Assembly (NCBI RefSeq): GCF_014652135.1
Contig: NZ_BMYF01000014.1
Coordinates: 1 to 64,000, forward strand
Source of the DNA: Mongoliitalea lutea
Lineage (GTDB): Bacteria; Bacteroidota; Bacteroidia; Cytophagales; Cyclobacteriaceae
Direction of reading: 5' to 3'
Length of the DNA: 64,000 nucleotides
Shown piece after piece: positions 24,773 through 34,526 of this stretch. The position numbers and the translations under genes are program-made. Under the pieces are notes generated by a model. The model saw only the letters and a program-made list of their open reading frames with translations. It made no database searches and was not told the DNA's origin. Each line of letters begins with the position of its first letter. Position 1 is the stretch's first letter.

Positions 24773-25354
24773 TTGACAGAAGACTTTTCAACTTTGATCC
24801 ACTACTTTGAAAGACTCCAAAAACTTTCACCTGCCTCTCAGGAAGCAATTAAGGCTATTTGTTCAGCTGTACATATTCCCAAAAACCAGGATCTCCAAGC
24901 CATTGGGCATACCTGTAAGACTATATACTTTGTCAAAAAAGGGATAGCCAGGATCTACTACTACAAGGATGGAACTGACATTACAGAATCCTTTGCCTTA
25001 GAAAACTCGCTGATTGCGAGGGTAGAGAGTTTGTTTACAGGTAAGCCCAGCAAAAAAGGCATTCAAGTATTGGAAGATGCTGATTTCATCGGAATTCATT
25101 CCCCTGCCTTGTTTGATTTATATGATGCTTTCCCTGAGATTGAGCGCCTGTTTCGGAAAATTTTTGAAGCTGCCTATGTAGATACCGTTAATCGAATAGA
25201 AAGTATTCAATTCCATACAGCCGAAGAGCGCTATCATGACCTTATAACCTCTTCGCCTGATATTTTACAACGTGTTCCCCTCAAGCACATAGCTTCTTAC
25301 CTCGGAATCACCCAAGTCAGCCTAAGTAGGATACGAGCAAAAGGAGCCAGGTAA
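24773..25354 (+). CDS. Crp/Fnr family transcriptional regulator
   Basis: This 193-residue protein has an N-terminal cyclic-nucleotide-binding-like beta-barrel (about 20-130), with typical FVKKGIARIYYYKDGTDIT. A C-terminal helix-turn-helix reads LKHIASYLGITQVSLSRIR (167-185). No Fnr-type Cys cluster is present. A TTG start was used because no ATG precedes the conserved N-terminus. The targets are unknown; the MFS gene 366 bp downstream is the nearest co-oriented candidate. Confidence 0.88.
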   Translation: MTEDFSTLIHYFERLQKLSPASQEAIKAICSAVHIPKNQDLQAIGHTCKTIYFVKKGIARIYYYKDGTDITESFALENSLIARVESLFTGKPSKKGIQVLEDADFIGIHSPALFDLYDAFPEIERLFRKIFEAAYVDTVNRIESIQFHTAEERYHDLITSSPDILQRVPLKHIASYLGITQVSLSRIRAKGAR

Positions 25355-25485
25355 CTTATTTCCCATCAAGTTCCTTCCGCGAGCCTACCCCCCACTTTGC
25401 GACAGCAAGCCCATCTGTGTCAATCCGTGATCATCACATTTACAATCTGTGTCAAAAAATCAATCTGGATACCTCTAAGATCTCA

Positions 25486-25544
25486 GGGCTACGCCCCTCT
25501 AATTCCCTAAAACTTAATCGTTACAAGGAAGTTATCAGGGCTAC
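25486..25544. repeat. Intergenic repeats AGGGCTACGCCCCT
   Basis: TCAGGGCTACGCCCCT occurs twice (about 25486-25501 and 25529-25544), each with an inverted GGGC/GCCC core. Just before them, CTGTGTCAA occurs twice. They lie in the 366-bp gap between the regulator and the MFS gene, which shows no coding frame. Confidence 0.6.
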
Positions 25545-25720
25545 GCCCCTTTTACATTGGATTGCATAATACATTTCAAATCCCAAAAATCAACCCCAAT
25601 TATCCTTTTTCATTTGATTTCCTTCCGAGTATTCCCCACCCTCCGAGAGCCTACTTTTTAACATATGTAAAAGGAATCCGATGCTTAGCTTAGGACCTTT
25701 GTGTTTCAATTCTGAAATAC

Positions 25721-26944
25721 ATGGAAAAAGTATCATTGGGCTTACGAGAAAACTGGAAACAATTCACCCTTTTAGTCATCATCAATGCCTTTGTGGGCGG
25801 GATGGTTGGTTTGGAGAGAAGTATCCTTCCCCAAATAGCAGAAGCCGAATTTGGCATTGCCGCAAAATCCGCCATTCTATCATTCATCATTGTTTTTGGT
25901 ATAGTTAAAGCCGTTTCCAACTATTTCGCAGGGACATTTGCCAATACGATTGGACGGAAAAACCTCTTAACCATTGGTTGGCTATTTGGGATTCCTGTTC
26001 CATTTATTCTCATGTATGCTTCCTCCTGGGACTGGGTAGTGGCCGCTAATGTGCTGTTGGGGATCAATCAAGGTTTGGCTTGGAGTAGTACTGTGGTCAT
26101 GAAAATAGACTTGGTGGGAGAAAAGCAGCGTGGATTTGCCATGGGACTCAATGAATTTGCCGGTTACTTAGCCGTGGCTGTTGTTGCTTTTTTGACAGGA
26201 TACATAGCTTCTGAATATGGCCTACGTCCATATCCTTTCTATTTAGGGATCGGATTGGCCATACTCGGGTTACTCTGCTCAATTTTTTTGATCAAAGACA
26301 CTCAAAAACACGTTCAGGCCGAAAATACTGTAAGTACCATCCCCCGTTTGGAAAACAGTTTTTGGGACACAACATGGAAGCACCCAAATTTAGGTTCAGT
26401 TACCCAAGCAGGATTAGTCAACAACTTAAATGACGGAATGGCTTGGGGCTTATTTCCAATTTTGTTAGCCAGCAAAGGCTTCAGTTTGGAAGCAGTAGGT
26501 ATAGTAACCGCCACTTATCCTGCTGTATGGGGATTCGGGCAATTGATTACTGGAAAGATGGCTGATATGTATTCCAAAAAGGCATTGCTTTTTATCGGTA
26601 TGCTTTTACAAGGGCTAGTGTTATTGATATTTCCCTGGGCTATTGACCTCTCCCATTATATCATATTATCCGCTTTATTAGGATGGGGTACAGCTATGGT
26701 ATATCCCACATTTTTGGCGACTGTTGCTGAAAATACTCACCCAGAAGACCGGGCAGTATCTGTTGGGGTATTTAGGCTTTGGAGAGATTTGGGCTATGCC
26801 ATAGGCGCAATCCTTACAGGAATTATTGCAGACAGACTAGGAATCAATTATGCGGTGTTTGTGATTGGAGTATTGACAATTTTCTCGGCTGGAGTTTTGG
26901 GGATTCGGATGAAAAAAACAATTTACCCCTCTGATTTTAAATAG
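25721..26944 (+). CDS. Major facilitator superfamily transporter
   Basis: This 407-residue inner membrane protein has 12 predicted segments. The cytoplasmic 2-3 loop reads GTFANTIGRKNLL, and the second-half equivalent reads GKMADMYSKKALLF. Such proteins use the proton gradient to move small solutes, and the substrate is not evident. It resembles MFS subfamilies annotated as sugar or drug transporters. The gene is single, and the adjacent DUF4382 gene is separate. Confidence 0.9.
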   Translation: MEKVSLGLRENWKQFTLLVIINAFVGGMVGLERSILPQIAEAEFGIAAKSAILSFIIVFGIVKAVSNYFAGTFANTIGRKNLLTIGWLFGIPVPFILMYASSWDWVVAANVLLGINQGLAWSSTVVMKIDLVGEKQRGFAMGLNEFAGYLAVAVVAFLTGYIASEYGLRPYPFYLGIGLAILGLLCSIFLIKDTQKHVQAENTVSTIPRLENSFWDTTWKHPNLGSVTQAGLVNNLNDGMAWGLFPILLASKGFSLEAVGIVTATYPAVWGFGQLITGKMADMYSKKALLFIGMLLQGLVLLIFPWAIDLSHYIILSALLGWGTAMVYPTFLATVAENTHPEDRAVSVGVFRLWRDLGYAIGAILTGIIADRLGINYAVFVIGVLTIFSAGVLGIRMKKTIYPSDFK

Positions 26945-27047
26945 TTTAAGCAAACTTCTTAGAGTCATTTAAGACCAAATAATGGTCAATAGGGAAGTAT
27001 TTGGCATTTTTCTTGATTTGAGTAAAGCTCAACCAACTATATTACCT

Positions 27048-27881
27048 ATGTTACAATTCAAAAAATTTAACTGGATTTTGGGTCTTTTAATGTTGCCTTT
27101 CTTGGCTTGTGATAGCCTAGACCGAGATGAGAGTATCTCTGAAGGTATGGCCAGAGTAAACGTTTTTCTTGTGGATGCACCCGCCGCTTTTGATGAAGTT
27201 TGGGTGGAAGTAGTAGCTGTAGAAATTTTACCTAAAGGTGGCCGAGAAGAAAACGAAAGTGCTTGGCTGAACTTACCCTACGAACGAAATAATGGTAAAA
27301 TCAACCTCTTAACATTGACAGGAGGAAACTCCGAAAATTTAGGTGCTATTGAAGTACCAGCCGGAGAAATTTCCCAGATCAGATTGATCTTGGGTAATGA
27401 CAATTACATTATTTCCAATGGACAGCGACTTAATTTAACTACACCAAGCGCCCAACAAAGCGGTTTGAAATTGAAAGTGGATAAACCAATCCAAGCAGGT
27501 GTAAGTTATGATTTGGTTATTGATTTTGATGTGGCACGATCTATTGTGAGGGCAGGTAATTCCGGACAGTTTATTTTAAGACCTGTCTTACGTGTTGTAG
27601 CAGAAGCTTTAGCCACTTTAGAAGGTACAGTATTGCCTTTGGAAGCAGGACCAGTATCTGTACAGGCAATTCTCGGACAGGATACCGTAGGTACCTTCAC
27701 GAATGAAAATGGAATTTTTGTGATGAGAGGATTAAGAGAAGGAACGTACAATGTATTGTTGACTCCAAATGAAGACTTTGAACCTTTACTCTTAGAAGGA
27801 TTGGTATTGACAGCGGGTGAAACCAAGCGATTGGAACCTGAACAATTAATCCCTGCAACAGAGGAAGTGGAAGGAGATTAA
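27048..27881 (+). CDS. DUF4382 lipoprotein with carboxypeptidase-like domain
   Basis: This is a 277-residue protein. The chosen ATG gives a lipoprotein signal with LPFLACDS (lipid Cys near 19). The DUF4382 domain (about 35-185) contains VFLVDAPAAFDEVWVEVVAVE. A CarboxypepD_reg-like beta-sandwich follows (about 195-265: TNENGIFVMRGLREGTYNVLL). It is probably anchored in the outer membrane. The function is unknown, and the family is common in marine Bacteroidetes. Its end meets the TPR gene across a shared terminator. Confidence 0.88.
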   Translation: MLQFKKFNWILGLLMLPFLACDSLDRDESISEGMARVNVFLVDAPAAFDEVWVEVVAVEILPKGGREENESAWLNLPYERNNGKINLLTLTGGNSENLGAIEVPAGEISQIRLILGNDNYIISNGQRLNLTTPSAQQSGLKLKVDKPIQAGVSYDLVIDFDVARSIVRAGNSGQFILRPVLRVVAEALATLEGTVLPLEAGPVSVQAILGQDTVGTFTNENGIFVMRGLREGTYNVLLTPNEDFEPLLLEGLVLTAGETKRLEPEQLIPATEEVEGD

Positions 27882-27897
27882 TCCCAAACAATGCAGC

Positions 27898-27932
27898 AAG
27901 AGGCTCATGGACAGATACGCTCCTGAGCCTCT
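27898..27932. terminator. Bidirectional terminator overlapping the TPR gene end
   Basis: AAGAGGCTCA / TGAGCCTCTT forms a 10-bp stem. The TPR gene's stop codon and last codons lie inside it, so the terminator is partly coding on the minus strand. Confidence 0.8.
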
Positions 27933-29113
27933 TTTGCTTGTATAACACCCAAACCTACAGCCTTGTGAAGGTCTTGGCAGGCATCTATTTTTTTACCCAA
28001 TCGATACCTGGTTATCCCTCGCTGATAATAGGCAGGACCAAATGCAGGGTCCCAAACCAATGCCACGGAATAAAAAGCAATGGCCTGCTCCCATTGGTCA
28101 TTTCTATACAATGCATTCCCCTTTCCAAAATTGGCACGTACATGAGTCGGATCTATCGCCAACACTTCTTCATAAGTTTTTACCGCTGCCTCCCACTGAT
28201 CCAATTTTTCCATTACATACCCTAGGTTAAACAAGACCTCCACATCCTTGGGTTGAAGATCATTGGCCATGTTCAAATCCATGAAGGCCTCTTGCCAGTT
28301 TTCCTGTTGTATCCATTGAAAACCCCGTTGCTTATACGACAAATAAAAGTCAGGTTCATCCGCTATGGATTGGCTATACAATTCGACAGCCTTTTCCCAA
28401 TCCCCCGTTTTCTGAGCCAATTCCGCCAAATACTGATGCGCAACTGGATGATAGGGATCCAACTCCAATGCCCTCAAAAAATACCCTTCTGCCAATGCTA
28501 GCTCTCCCATTACTTGATAAACCTTACCCAAATTAATGAGATAATCAGGCTGTCTGGGATTGAGCTTAATTGCCTCTGAAAATGATTGGATGGATTCTTG
28601 ATATTCCTGCATCTGAAAAGCCACTAGGCCTAGCTGCATATAAATATGATCTTTTTTACCACTTTGCTGGGACACGATTCCTGTAATACCAGTCGCAAAA
28701 GTTGGTCGCTGATACAAAATAGTGGTAGTCTCCCGTGTAGGCATGGACAACAAACTTCTAAAATCGTTCTTTGCTAATTCATATTGCTTTAATTGAAAGC
28801 GTACCATCCCCCGATTAAAAATCCCCTCCGTGTGCATGGGGTCCAACTCCAAAAGAATATTCAAATCCGTCAAGGCACCTTCCAAATCCCCAGCCTTTTC
28901 AAATACCATAGACCGGTAAAAATACACTTCTGCAAAATACGGACGCTCTTGAATGATGCCGGTCAAAATTTCAAATGCATCAATCAGTTCACCTTCGTCT
29001 GAGAGCTTGAGCGCTTTTTCCATCTCTCGGTCCAAAGCTGCATATTGAGCCATAAGATTTCCATTCAAACAAAGAAACCCAAACATCAGCCAATATCTTA
29101 GCGTCGCACTCAT
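27905..29113 (-). CDS. Tetratricopeptide repeat protein (exported)
   Basis: This is a 402-residue protein with a signal peptide (cleavage near LMAQ, about 22). About nine TPR units follow, readable as repeated W/A-x2-LG-Y/F patterns, for example AEVYFYRSMVFEKAGDLEGA and AYYQRGITRYRLGKKIDA. TPRs mediate protein contacts, and the protein is probably periplasmic. No partner domain is present. It is the last gene before a shared terminator; the PLP decarboxylase upstream has its own terminator. Confidence 0.92.
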   Translation of the reverse strand: MSATLRYWLMFGFLCLNGNLMAQYAALDREMEKALKLSDEGELIDAFEILTGIIQERPYFAEVYFYRSMVFEKAGDLEGALTDLNILLELDPMHTEGIFNRGMVRFQLKQYELAKNDFRSLLSMPTRETTTILYQRPTFATGITGIVSQQSGKKDHIYMQLGLVAFQMQEYQESIQSFSEAIKLNPRQPDYLINLGKVYQVMGELALAEGYFLRALELDPYHPVAHQYLAELAQKTGDWEKAVELYSQSIADEPDFYLSYKQRGFQWIQQENWQEAFMDLNMANDLQPKDVEVLFNLGYVMEKLDQWEAAVKTYEEVLAIDPTHVRANFGKGNALYRNDQWEQAIAFYSVALVWDPAFGPAYYQRGITRYRLGKKIDACQDLHKAVGLGVIQAKEAQERICP

Positions 29114-29140
29114 GGTCCAATGTTACGCAATTTGAATCTG

Positions 29141-29170
29141 AAAAAAAAGAGGCACCATCCAGTGCCCTTT
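29141..29170 (-). terminator. Terminator of the PLP decarboxylase gene
   Basis: A GGGCAC/GTGCC stem is followed on the minus strand by eight Ts. Confidence 0.75.
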
Positions 29171-29176
29171 CCCTAC

Positions 29177-30433
29177 TTATACTAATTTTTTTGTTTTCAG
29201 CTCACCCGCCAACTCCATCAGAAATGCATCAATTGTCCCTTGCTTCACATGTGGCATAACAACGATTTTATACCATTCTGCTTTTCCGTCATAAGAATTA
29301 GCTACGAGATAGTATTTATGCGCCAACTCCTCTGACATATACTTGGACTTGATCGCGATAATATTCAAATAGGGATTTCGAAAATACTGCACACCCATAT
29401 TTTCCAACTTCTTACAGATGCGCTCGGTGCGGTCACATAGTGTTTCCATCTTATACTTCCAACCCTCCGAACCATGGATTTGTAAAATCATCCACATAGA
29501 AATGGCATTGGCTCCAGAACGGCTTCCACTGACGGTGTAATCTTTGCCCGGAATATATTTGGCCTCATCTGTCTTTACGTAATCAAAAAATCCTTTTCGA
29601 ATCAAAAACAAACCCGTACCGTATGGTGTCTGTAGCATCTTATGCCCGTCAGCTGTAATGGAGTTCATGTAGGGATTTTGGAAGGTAAATCGGCTCGTGG
29701 GATTGGTAAACGGATAGATAAACCCTCCGTAGGCTGCGTCTACGTGAATTTTGAATGGGACATTCATATTGGTAAAAAAGTCCCCAAGCATATCAATATC
29801 ATCCACTGATCCAAACATCGTAGTGGAAAGGTTAGCGATGACTATAAAGTATTTGATCCCCTCTTCGGTTGCCTGCTTGAATTTTTCTTCCAAGGAAGAT
29901 AATAGAATCTCCCGAGTATCCATATCCACCTCCAACATGATATTGGTCAAGCCAAGGATATTCGCTCCCTTTGGCATGGAATAGTGTGCATCTTTGGAAT
30001 AGACCAAAGCGATTTCTCCCAATCGGGCATCATATTCTTTTTGAAAATAATTACGGTACACCCACATAGCCTGAATATTGGCTTCCGTTCCTCCGGTGGC
30101 AACATAGCCATCTACAGAATCAGGGTCTCCATTAAAAATCTCTTCTGCTGTCAGCTTGATCAGCTCTCGCTCAATTTTCTGGGTACCTTCAAAAACCTCC
30201 AAAACAGATTCCTCACTTAGGGTATGCACACCAATATGATTAGGATTTCTCACCATTGCGGACATATAAGGAGCGTCTTGCAAAAAAGGAGCATCCGGAT
30301 AAAACTCGGAAGTATCCAAATAGGTCCCCGGGATACCTAAGATTGGTCGGTCACCTCTGTAATCTAAATTTTTTTCTAAGGCATCAAATACACGAGCCTT
30401 TACTTGTTCGTGGGATAATTTTTTCCAATACAT
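29177..30433 (-). CDS. Group II PLP-dependent amino-acid decarboxylase
   Basis: This 418-residue fold-type I PLP enzyme carries YVATGGTEANIQAM (cofactor phosphate loop), HVDAAYGGF with the PLP-nitrogen-binding Asp, and ADGHKML with the Schiff-base Lys. These are typical of group II decarboxylases (aspartate, tyrosine, histidine or glutamate). The substrate cannot be assigned by sight. The length fits the short archaeal/bacterial branch (MfnA-like). It is cytoplasmic, on the same strand as aroE, 27 bp apart, so they may share a transcript. Confidence 0.88.
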   Translation of the reverse strand: MYWKKLSHEQVKARVFDALEKNLDYRGDRPILGIPGTYLDTSEFYPDAPFLQDAPYMSAMVRNPNHIGVHTLSEESVLEVFEGTQKIERELIKLTAEEIFNGDPDSVDGYVATGGTEANIQAMWVYRNYFQKEYDARLGEIALVYSKDAHYSMPKGANILGLTNIMLEVDMDTREILLSSLEEKFKQATEEGIKYFIVIANLSTTMFGSVDDIDMLGDFFTNMNVPFKIHVDAAYGGFIYPFTNPTSRFTFQNPYMNSITADGHKMLQTPYGTGLFLIRKGFFDYVKTDEAKYIPGKDYTVSGSRSGANAISMWMILQIHGSEGWKYKMETLCDRTERICKKLENMGVQYFRNPYLNIIAIKSKYMSEELAHKYYLVANSYDGKAEWYKIVVMPHVKQGTIDAFLMELAGELKTKKLV

Positions 30434-30459
30434 GGTAATTTTTTAAATGAATTGTAGAA

Positions 30460-31200
30460 TCAGTTCCAAATTTTCCAGGCAGCTTCGGCCTGTAATTCGA
30501 GCATTTCCAATCCATTTTTTACCAATGCACCGCGCGCTTCCAAGGAGCGCATCAAAAATGTTTTTTCAGGATTATACACTAAATCATACACCTTATGCTT
30601 CGCCGTAATCCAATCAGGATTGATTTGAGGCATTTGCTCGGTGTTGGGATAAGTTCCAAGAGGGGTTGTATTGATGATCAACTCATGGGCATCTAAGAGT
30701 TGAGAATCTTGATTGAGCTGTTGGTAATCGACTCGGTTTTTTGAAGCATCTGCTGTACGGGATACTACCGTGTAGCTAATTCCTAAATCCTTCAAGGCTT
30801 GATTGACGGCTTTGGAAGCACCACCGGTACCCAGTACCAATGCTTTGGGCCGCTGACCTTCCAGCCAGACATCCAAGGAGTCCTTGAAGCCAATATAATC
30901 GGTATTGTAACCCGTAAGTTTTCCGTCTTTTATCTGTATACAATTCACTGCGCCAATTGCAGCACAAGCAGGATCCAAGGTGTCTAAAAAAGGTATTACT
31001 TGCTCCTTGTAAGGAATCGTGACGCTAAGACCTTCCAGATCAGGATTTCCCTTGAGAATTTCTGGAAAATCTGCAATCTGAGGAATTTCGTATAAATCAA
31101 ACTGACAGTCAGCCAATCCTTCACGCTCAAACTTGGCGCTGAAGTATTTTTTGGAAAAGGAATGTCCCAAAGGATAACCGATCAATCCGAATTTTCTCAT
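30460..31200 (-). CDS. aroE: Shikimate dehydrogenase
   Basis: This is a 246-residue enzyme that reduces 3-dehydroshikimate to shikimate with NADPH in aromatic amino-acid synthesis. The N-terminal substrate domain has GYPLGHSFSKKYF and TIPYKE with the catalytic Lys. The Rossmann domain has GTGGASKAV. NTTPLG and GLEMLELQA are also family motifs. It is slightly shorter than E. coli AroE. It overlaps the DUF368 gene by 4 bp. Confidence 0.95.
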   Translation of the reverse strand: MRKFGLIGYPLGHSFSKKYFSAKFEREGLADCQFDLYEIPQIADFPEILKGNPDLEGLSVTIPYKEQVIPFLDTLDPACAAIGAVNCIQIKDGKLTGYNTDYIGFKDSLDVWLEGQRPKALVLGTGGASKAVNQALKDLGISYTVVSRTADASKNRVDYQQLNQDSQLLDAHELIINTTPLGTYPNTEQMPQINPDWITAKHKVYDLVYNPEKTFLMRSLEARGALVKNGLEMLELQAEAAWKIWN

Positions 31201-32132
31201 TTTCTATTGATATAATACGCTGCCCGCTCAATTCCTAAAACTAGGATGATGCCAGATGAAAAAGCAACGATCGCATACAAAAATAAGGATTCTTCTCCAG
31301 TTACGGCCAAGTAATTTTGAGGAAGGATATTTTCTGTCAAAAAAGGCTTTTGCACACCAGAAGATGACATTCGGTAAGAAATAACTTCTTTCCAAGGCCA
31401 AATCTTATTGATTGAACCCAACATAAAACCTGATAAAAGCGCAATCGTCAAGGCATGGAAGTTTTTCAATAACCAGGAAATTAAACGGCTAAATGAAAGT
31501 AAACCTACTACGCAACCTGTGGCAAAAACCGCCAATGTCAGCACATCCTTAGAAGATACTGCACTCAATACACGCTCATATTGACCCAATATCAGAAGTA
31601 GGAAACTACCGGAAATACCCGGCAGAATCATCGCACATATAGCAATAGCTCCTGCTATAAATACAAACCATGTGGCATCAGGAGTACTTGTAGGAGGCAA
31701 ACCTGTAATCAGGTAAGCGACTACTGTTCCAATCAGCAACGCTGCAATCGAACCAATCGTCCACTGTTGAATATCTCGAAGGATGATGATCGCTGATATG
31801 ATGATCAATCCACAGAAAAATGACCACAAGGGTATAGGATATTCATCCATCAAAAAAGTAATCACTTTGGATAAAGTGAAGATACTCGTCAGGATACCCG
31901 CAAGTAAAATAAGTAAGAAACCTCCGTTGACATGCTTCCAAACTTCTGTGAATTTCCCTTTCAGCAACAGCTGCAGGGCTGTTTTATCCACTGACTTAAT
32001 GCTATCCAGGAGTTTTTCATAGATACCAGTAATCAAGGCAATAGACCCGCCTGATACACCCGGTACAATATCGGCCGCCCCCATGGACATACCCTTGAGA
32101 AATAACAATACAGAATTTTTAATTCCACTCAT
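31197..32132 (-). CDS. DUF368 (PopT-type) polyprenyl-phosphate transporter
   Basis: This is a 311-residue inner membrane protein with about 8 segments in two repeats, each led by a conserved loop: ADIVPGVSGGSIALITGIYE in the first and MILPGISGSFLLLILGQYE in the second. The DUF368 family was shown to recycle undecaprenyl phosphate across the membrane for cell-wall and glycan synthesis. The ATG at MSGIKNS was taken, because a longer frame lacks support. It is cotranscribed with aroE and probably with the ComA-like gene. Confidence 0.88.
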   Translation of the reverse strand: MSGIKNSVLLFLKGMSMGAADIVPGVSGGSIALITGIYEKLLDSIKSVDKTALQLLLKGKFTEVWKHVNGGFLLILLAGILTSIFTLSKVITFLMDEYPIPLWSFFCGLIIISAIIILRDIQQWTIGSIAALLIGTVVAYLITGLPPTSTPDATWFVFIAGAIAICAMILPGISGSFLLLILGQYERVLSAVSSKDVLTLAVFATGCVVGLLSFSRLISWLLKNFHALTIALLSGFMLGSINKIWPWKEVISYRMSSSGVQKPFLTENILPQNYLAVTGEESLFLYAIVAFSSGIILVLGIERAAYYINRK

Positions 32133-32183
32133 ACGCGCAAAGAAAAGGCTTTCCGGCAGTACCGAAAAGCCTATCAAGATATT

Positions 32184-32954
32184 TTAAATTTTGTGAGTTC
32201 CTAAGAAATGATCAAAGGTATCGCCCCTCAATCCCAAACGGATAGTTTCCAACGGTATTAATTCATTGGGTGCAATATTCCCTAAATTTACATTCGCTCC
32301 CAAGAGCTTCACAAACCATACTTGCTGCTCTTTCTGTGGTGCTTCCCAAATGATTTTTTCTTCTGGAATTTTGGTAAGAATCTCCTCAACCAAGCCTTGT
32401 CTTACTTCCCCAGAATCTCGGAACAAACCAACGGTACCGCCTTCTCTAGCCTCACCAATGACCTTCCAGCTTCCTGCATCCAACTCATTTTGCATCTGCT
32501 CAATCCACTTGTACGGAGGAATGATTTTGGCTGCATCTTTAGATCCAACCTCTGATAATACGGTTACATCTTGAGCTAATGTGCGGATAAATTCACATTT
32601 TTTATCATGTGGCAAACTGATTGATCCATCAGATACTTCGGCAAACTGCAAGCCGTACTTATCCAAAACCTTTCTGTAATCTTCAAATTGACCACGGATG
32701 ACGAATGCCTCAAACAAGGTTCCTCCAAAGTATACAGGAACACCAGCATCGCGGTAAATCTCAATCTTTTCTGCTAGATTTTTGGTCAGATAAGAAGTTG
32801 CCCAACCTAGCTTTACAATATCAACGTAGTCACTGTTAGCACTGAGAAAATTCTCTACTTCCCTGATGCTCAATCCTTTATCCATGACCATGGTAAAGCC
32901 TGATGCGCGTGGTTTTTCTGTTCGCACAGGGAGGTTTTTTAGAATGTAATTCAT
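32184..32954 (-). CDS. Phosphosulfolactate synthase (ComA) family protein
   Basis: This 256-residue TIM barrel has the family markers DKGLSIREVENFL, VDIVKLGWATSYL, VYFGGTLFEAF and the end block IPLETIRLGLRGDTF. The archaeal relative adds sulfite to phosphoenolpyruvate, the first step of coenzyme M synthesis. Bacteroidetes homologues are common, but no other coenzyme M gene is present here. A link to sulfonate metabolism is possible but unproven. It lies 51 bp from the DUF368 gene on the same strand. Confidence 0.9.
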   Translation of the reverse strand: MNYILKNLPVRTEKPRASGFTMVMDKGLSIREVENFLSANSDYVDIVKLGWATSYLTKNLAEKIEIYRDAGVPVYFGGTLFEAFVIRGQFEDYRKVLDKYGLQFAEVSDGSISLPHDKKCEFIRTLAQDVTVLSEVGSKDAAKIIPPYKWIEQMQNELDAGSWKVIGEAREGGTVGLFRDSGEVRQGLVEEILTKIPEEKIIWEAPQKEQQVWFVKLLGANVNLGNIAPNELIPLETIRLGLRGDTFDHFLGTHKI

Positions 32955-32997
32955 TCCAATATGTTTTGGTGAATAGACTTAAATTTACTGAGACACG

Positions 32998-34395
32998 TTA
33001 CTTGTACTGAGAGATAATCTTGAAAATTGCCTTCTGCTGCTTAAGCTCGGGCATGAGTTCGAAGAGAATCGTGTGCCTTTCAAAGTCCAAAGTTAATGCA
33101 TTTTCCAAATAATTAAAGGCTTCTTTGTATTTGCCGATTTTTAAGAGAAAAACAACCAAACGGTAGTACAACTCAGACTCTTCTGGAAGTTCTTCGATCC
33201 CTTCCTTCAAGACATCCATGCACTCTTCAAATCTATTTTGATCGTAGTAGATAATAGCCAAGTTGACATACGTCTCCATGATACCCGGCTCCAACTTGAT
33301 AGCCTCCTCATAAGCTTCGGAGCTCGCTTGCAAATTGCCCAATTGATATTCTGCATCTGCTAAGCCCACCCAATAATTAGGATTCTCTCCGGTAATGGAA
33401 ATAGCCTTCTTAAAATAGTGAATGGCCTCAAAAAACTTCTCTTTCTTAAGCATGCACATGCCTAGCCCAAACCAAGCATCATCGTATTCTGGATCAAGCT
33501 TTGCCGACTTTTTGAAATACTTGAATGCCATATCGATCTGATCGAGCTTTTCATAAGCAGCACCCATATAGCAACAGTTCTCGGCATTGGCACCTTCGCA
33601 ATTGATGGTGTTTTGATAGGCTTCTAAAGCCAGGTCAAATTGCTGGGTGTTCATGTAGGCATTGCCTAAGTTGAAATAGGCACTGGCAAAGCTATCATCG
33701 ATAATCAATGCATAGTCGTAGGCTTTGATCGCTTCATCATAGCGGCCCAAGCGATTATATACCACACCCAAGTTATACCAAGCACCAGCAGAATAGGGAT
33801 CCTGATCGATAAATTCCTGATAAAACTGCAAGATTTCTTCAAAGGTTCCTTCCTCTTCGGTAATCATGGCCAACTGAAAAAGTGCATCTTCATGATTGAT
33901 GCGGATTTTCACACACTCTTTGTAATAGTGAATGGCTTTTTCAGTATTGGATTCGGAGCGGTAAAGGTTACCCAGCAAATAAAACGCCTCCGCCTTATCA
34001 TCTGCCAATGGTATAAAATCCTCCAACATTTCAATCGCTTCTTTTCCACTACCCGCCATCATCATGGCATTGGCATAGGCAAACACGATGTCCTCATTGT
34101 TTGGAGACAAATTATTGATGCTTTCCAAAAGCTCAAGACCTTCATCCAATTCATCGACAAAGATCAAACTTTGAGCCTTTAGAAGCTTTATTTCTACACT
34201 GTATGGAAATTTCTCTAGGGCGTAATCTGAGGCTTTGAGTGCCTTAACGAATTTTTGCTCTTCGAAATAGAAGCGAATAATATTCTCAAACTCTTCTTCT
34301 TCAAAATAGAGATCTAAATTCGACTTTTGGGAATTCTCAAACCTTTCTACGAGGTTTTTATCCTCTTCCCATTCATTTTCAAAGTCTCCTGTCAT
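32998..34395 (-). CDS. Cytoplasmic tetratricopeptide repeat protein
   Basis: This is a 465-residue protein without a signal peptide. It is built from about twelve TPR units in a long solenoid (clear examples are AGAWYNLGVVYNRLGRYDEAI and ASAYFNLGNAYMNTQQFDLAL). The N-terminus is acidic. It is a scaffold for protein contacts and the partner is unknown. It lies 43 bp upstream of the ComA-like gene and could head that transcript. Confidence 0.92.
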   Translation of the reverse strand: MTGDFENEWEEDKNLVERFENSQKSNLDLYFEEEEFENIIRFYFEEQKFVKALKASDYALEKFPYSVEIKLLKAQSLIFVDELDEGLELLESINNLSPNNEDIVFAYANAMMMAGSGKEAIEMLEDFIPLADDKAEAFYLLGNLYRSESNTEKAIHYYKECVKIRINHEDALFQLAMITEEEGTFEEILQFYQEFIDQDPYSAGAWYNLGVVYNRLGRYDEAIKAYDYALIIDDSFASAYFNLGNAYMNTQQFDLALEAYQNTINCEGANAENCCYMGAAYEKLDQIDMAFKYFKKSAKLDPEYDDAWFGLGMCMLKKEKFFEAIHYFKKAISITGENPNYWVGLADAEYQLGNLQASSEAYEEAIKLEPGIMETYVNLAIIYYDQNRFEECMDVLKEGIEELPEESELYYRLVVFLLKIGKYKEAFNYLENALTLDFERHTILFELMPELKQQKAIFKIISQYK

Positions 34396-34526
34396 CGCAA
34401 GGGGTTTTGGTTTTCTTAAGATACCAAATAAATCACATCTCCAAAATCAATTGGCTAATATTTTTTTCAACCATCAGGTCGAAAAAAGCAATCATTGGTA
34501 CCGCATATATCAACAAGGGAAAGGGT

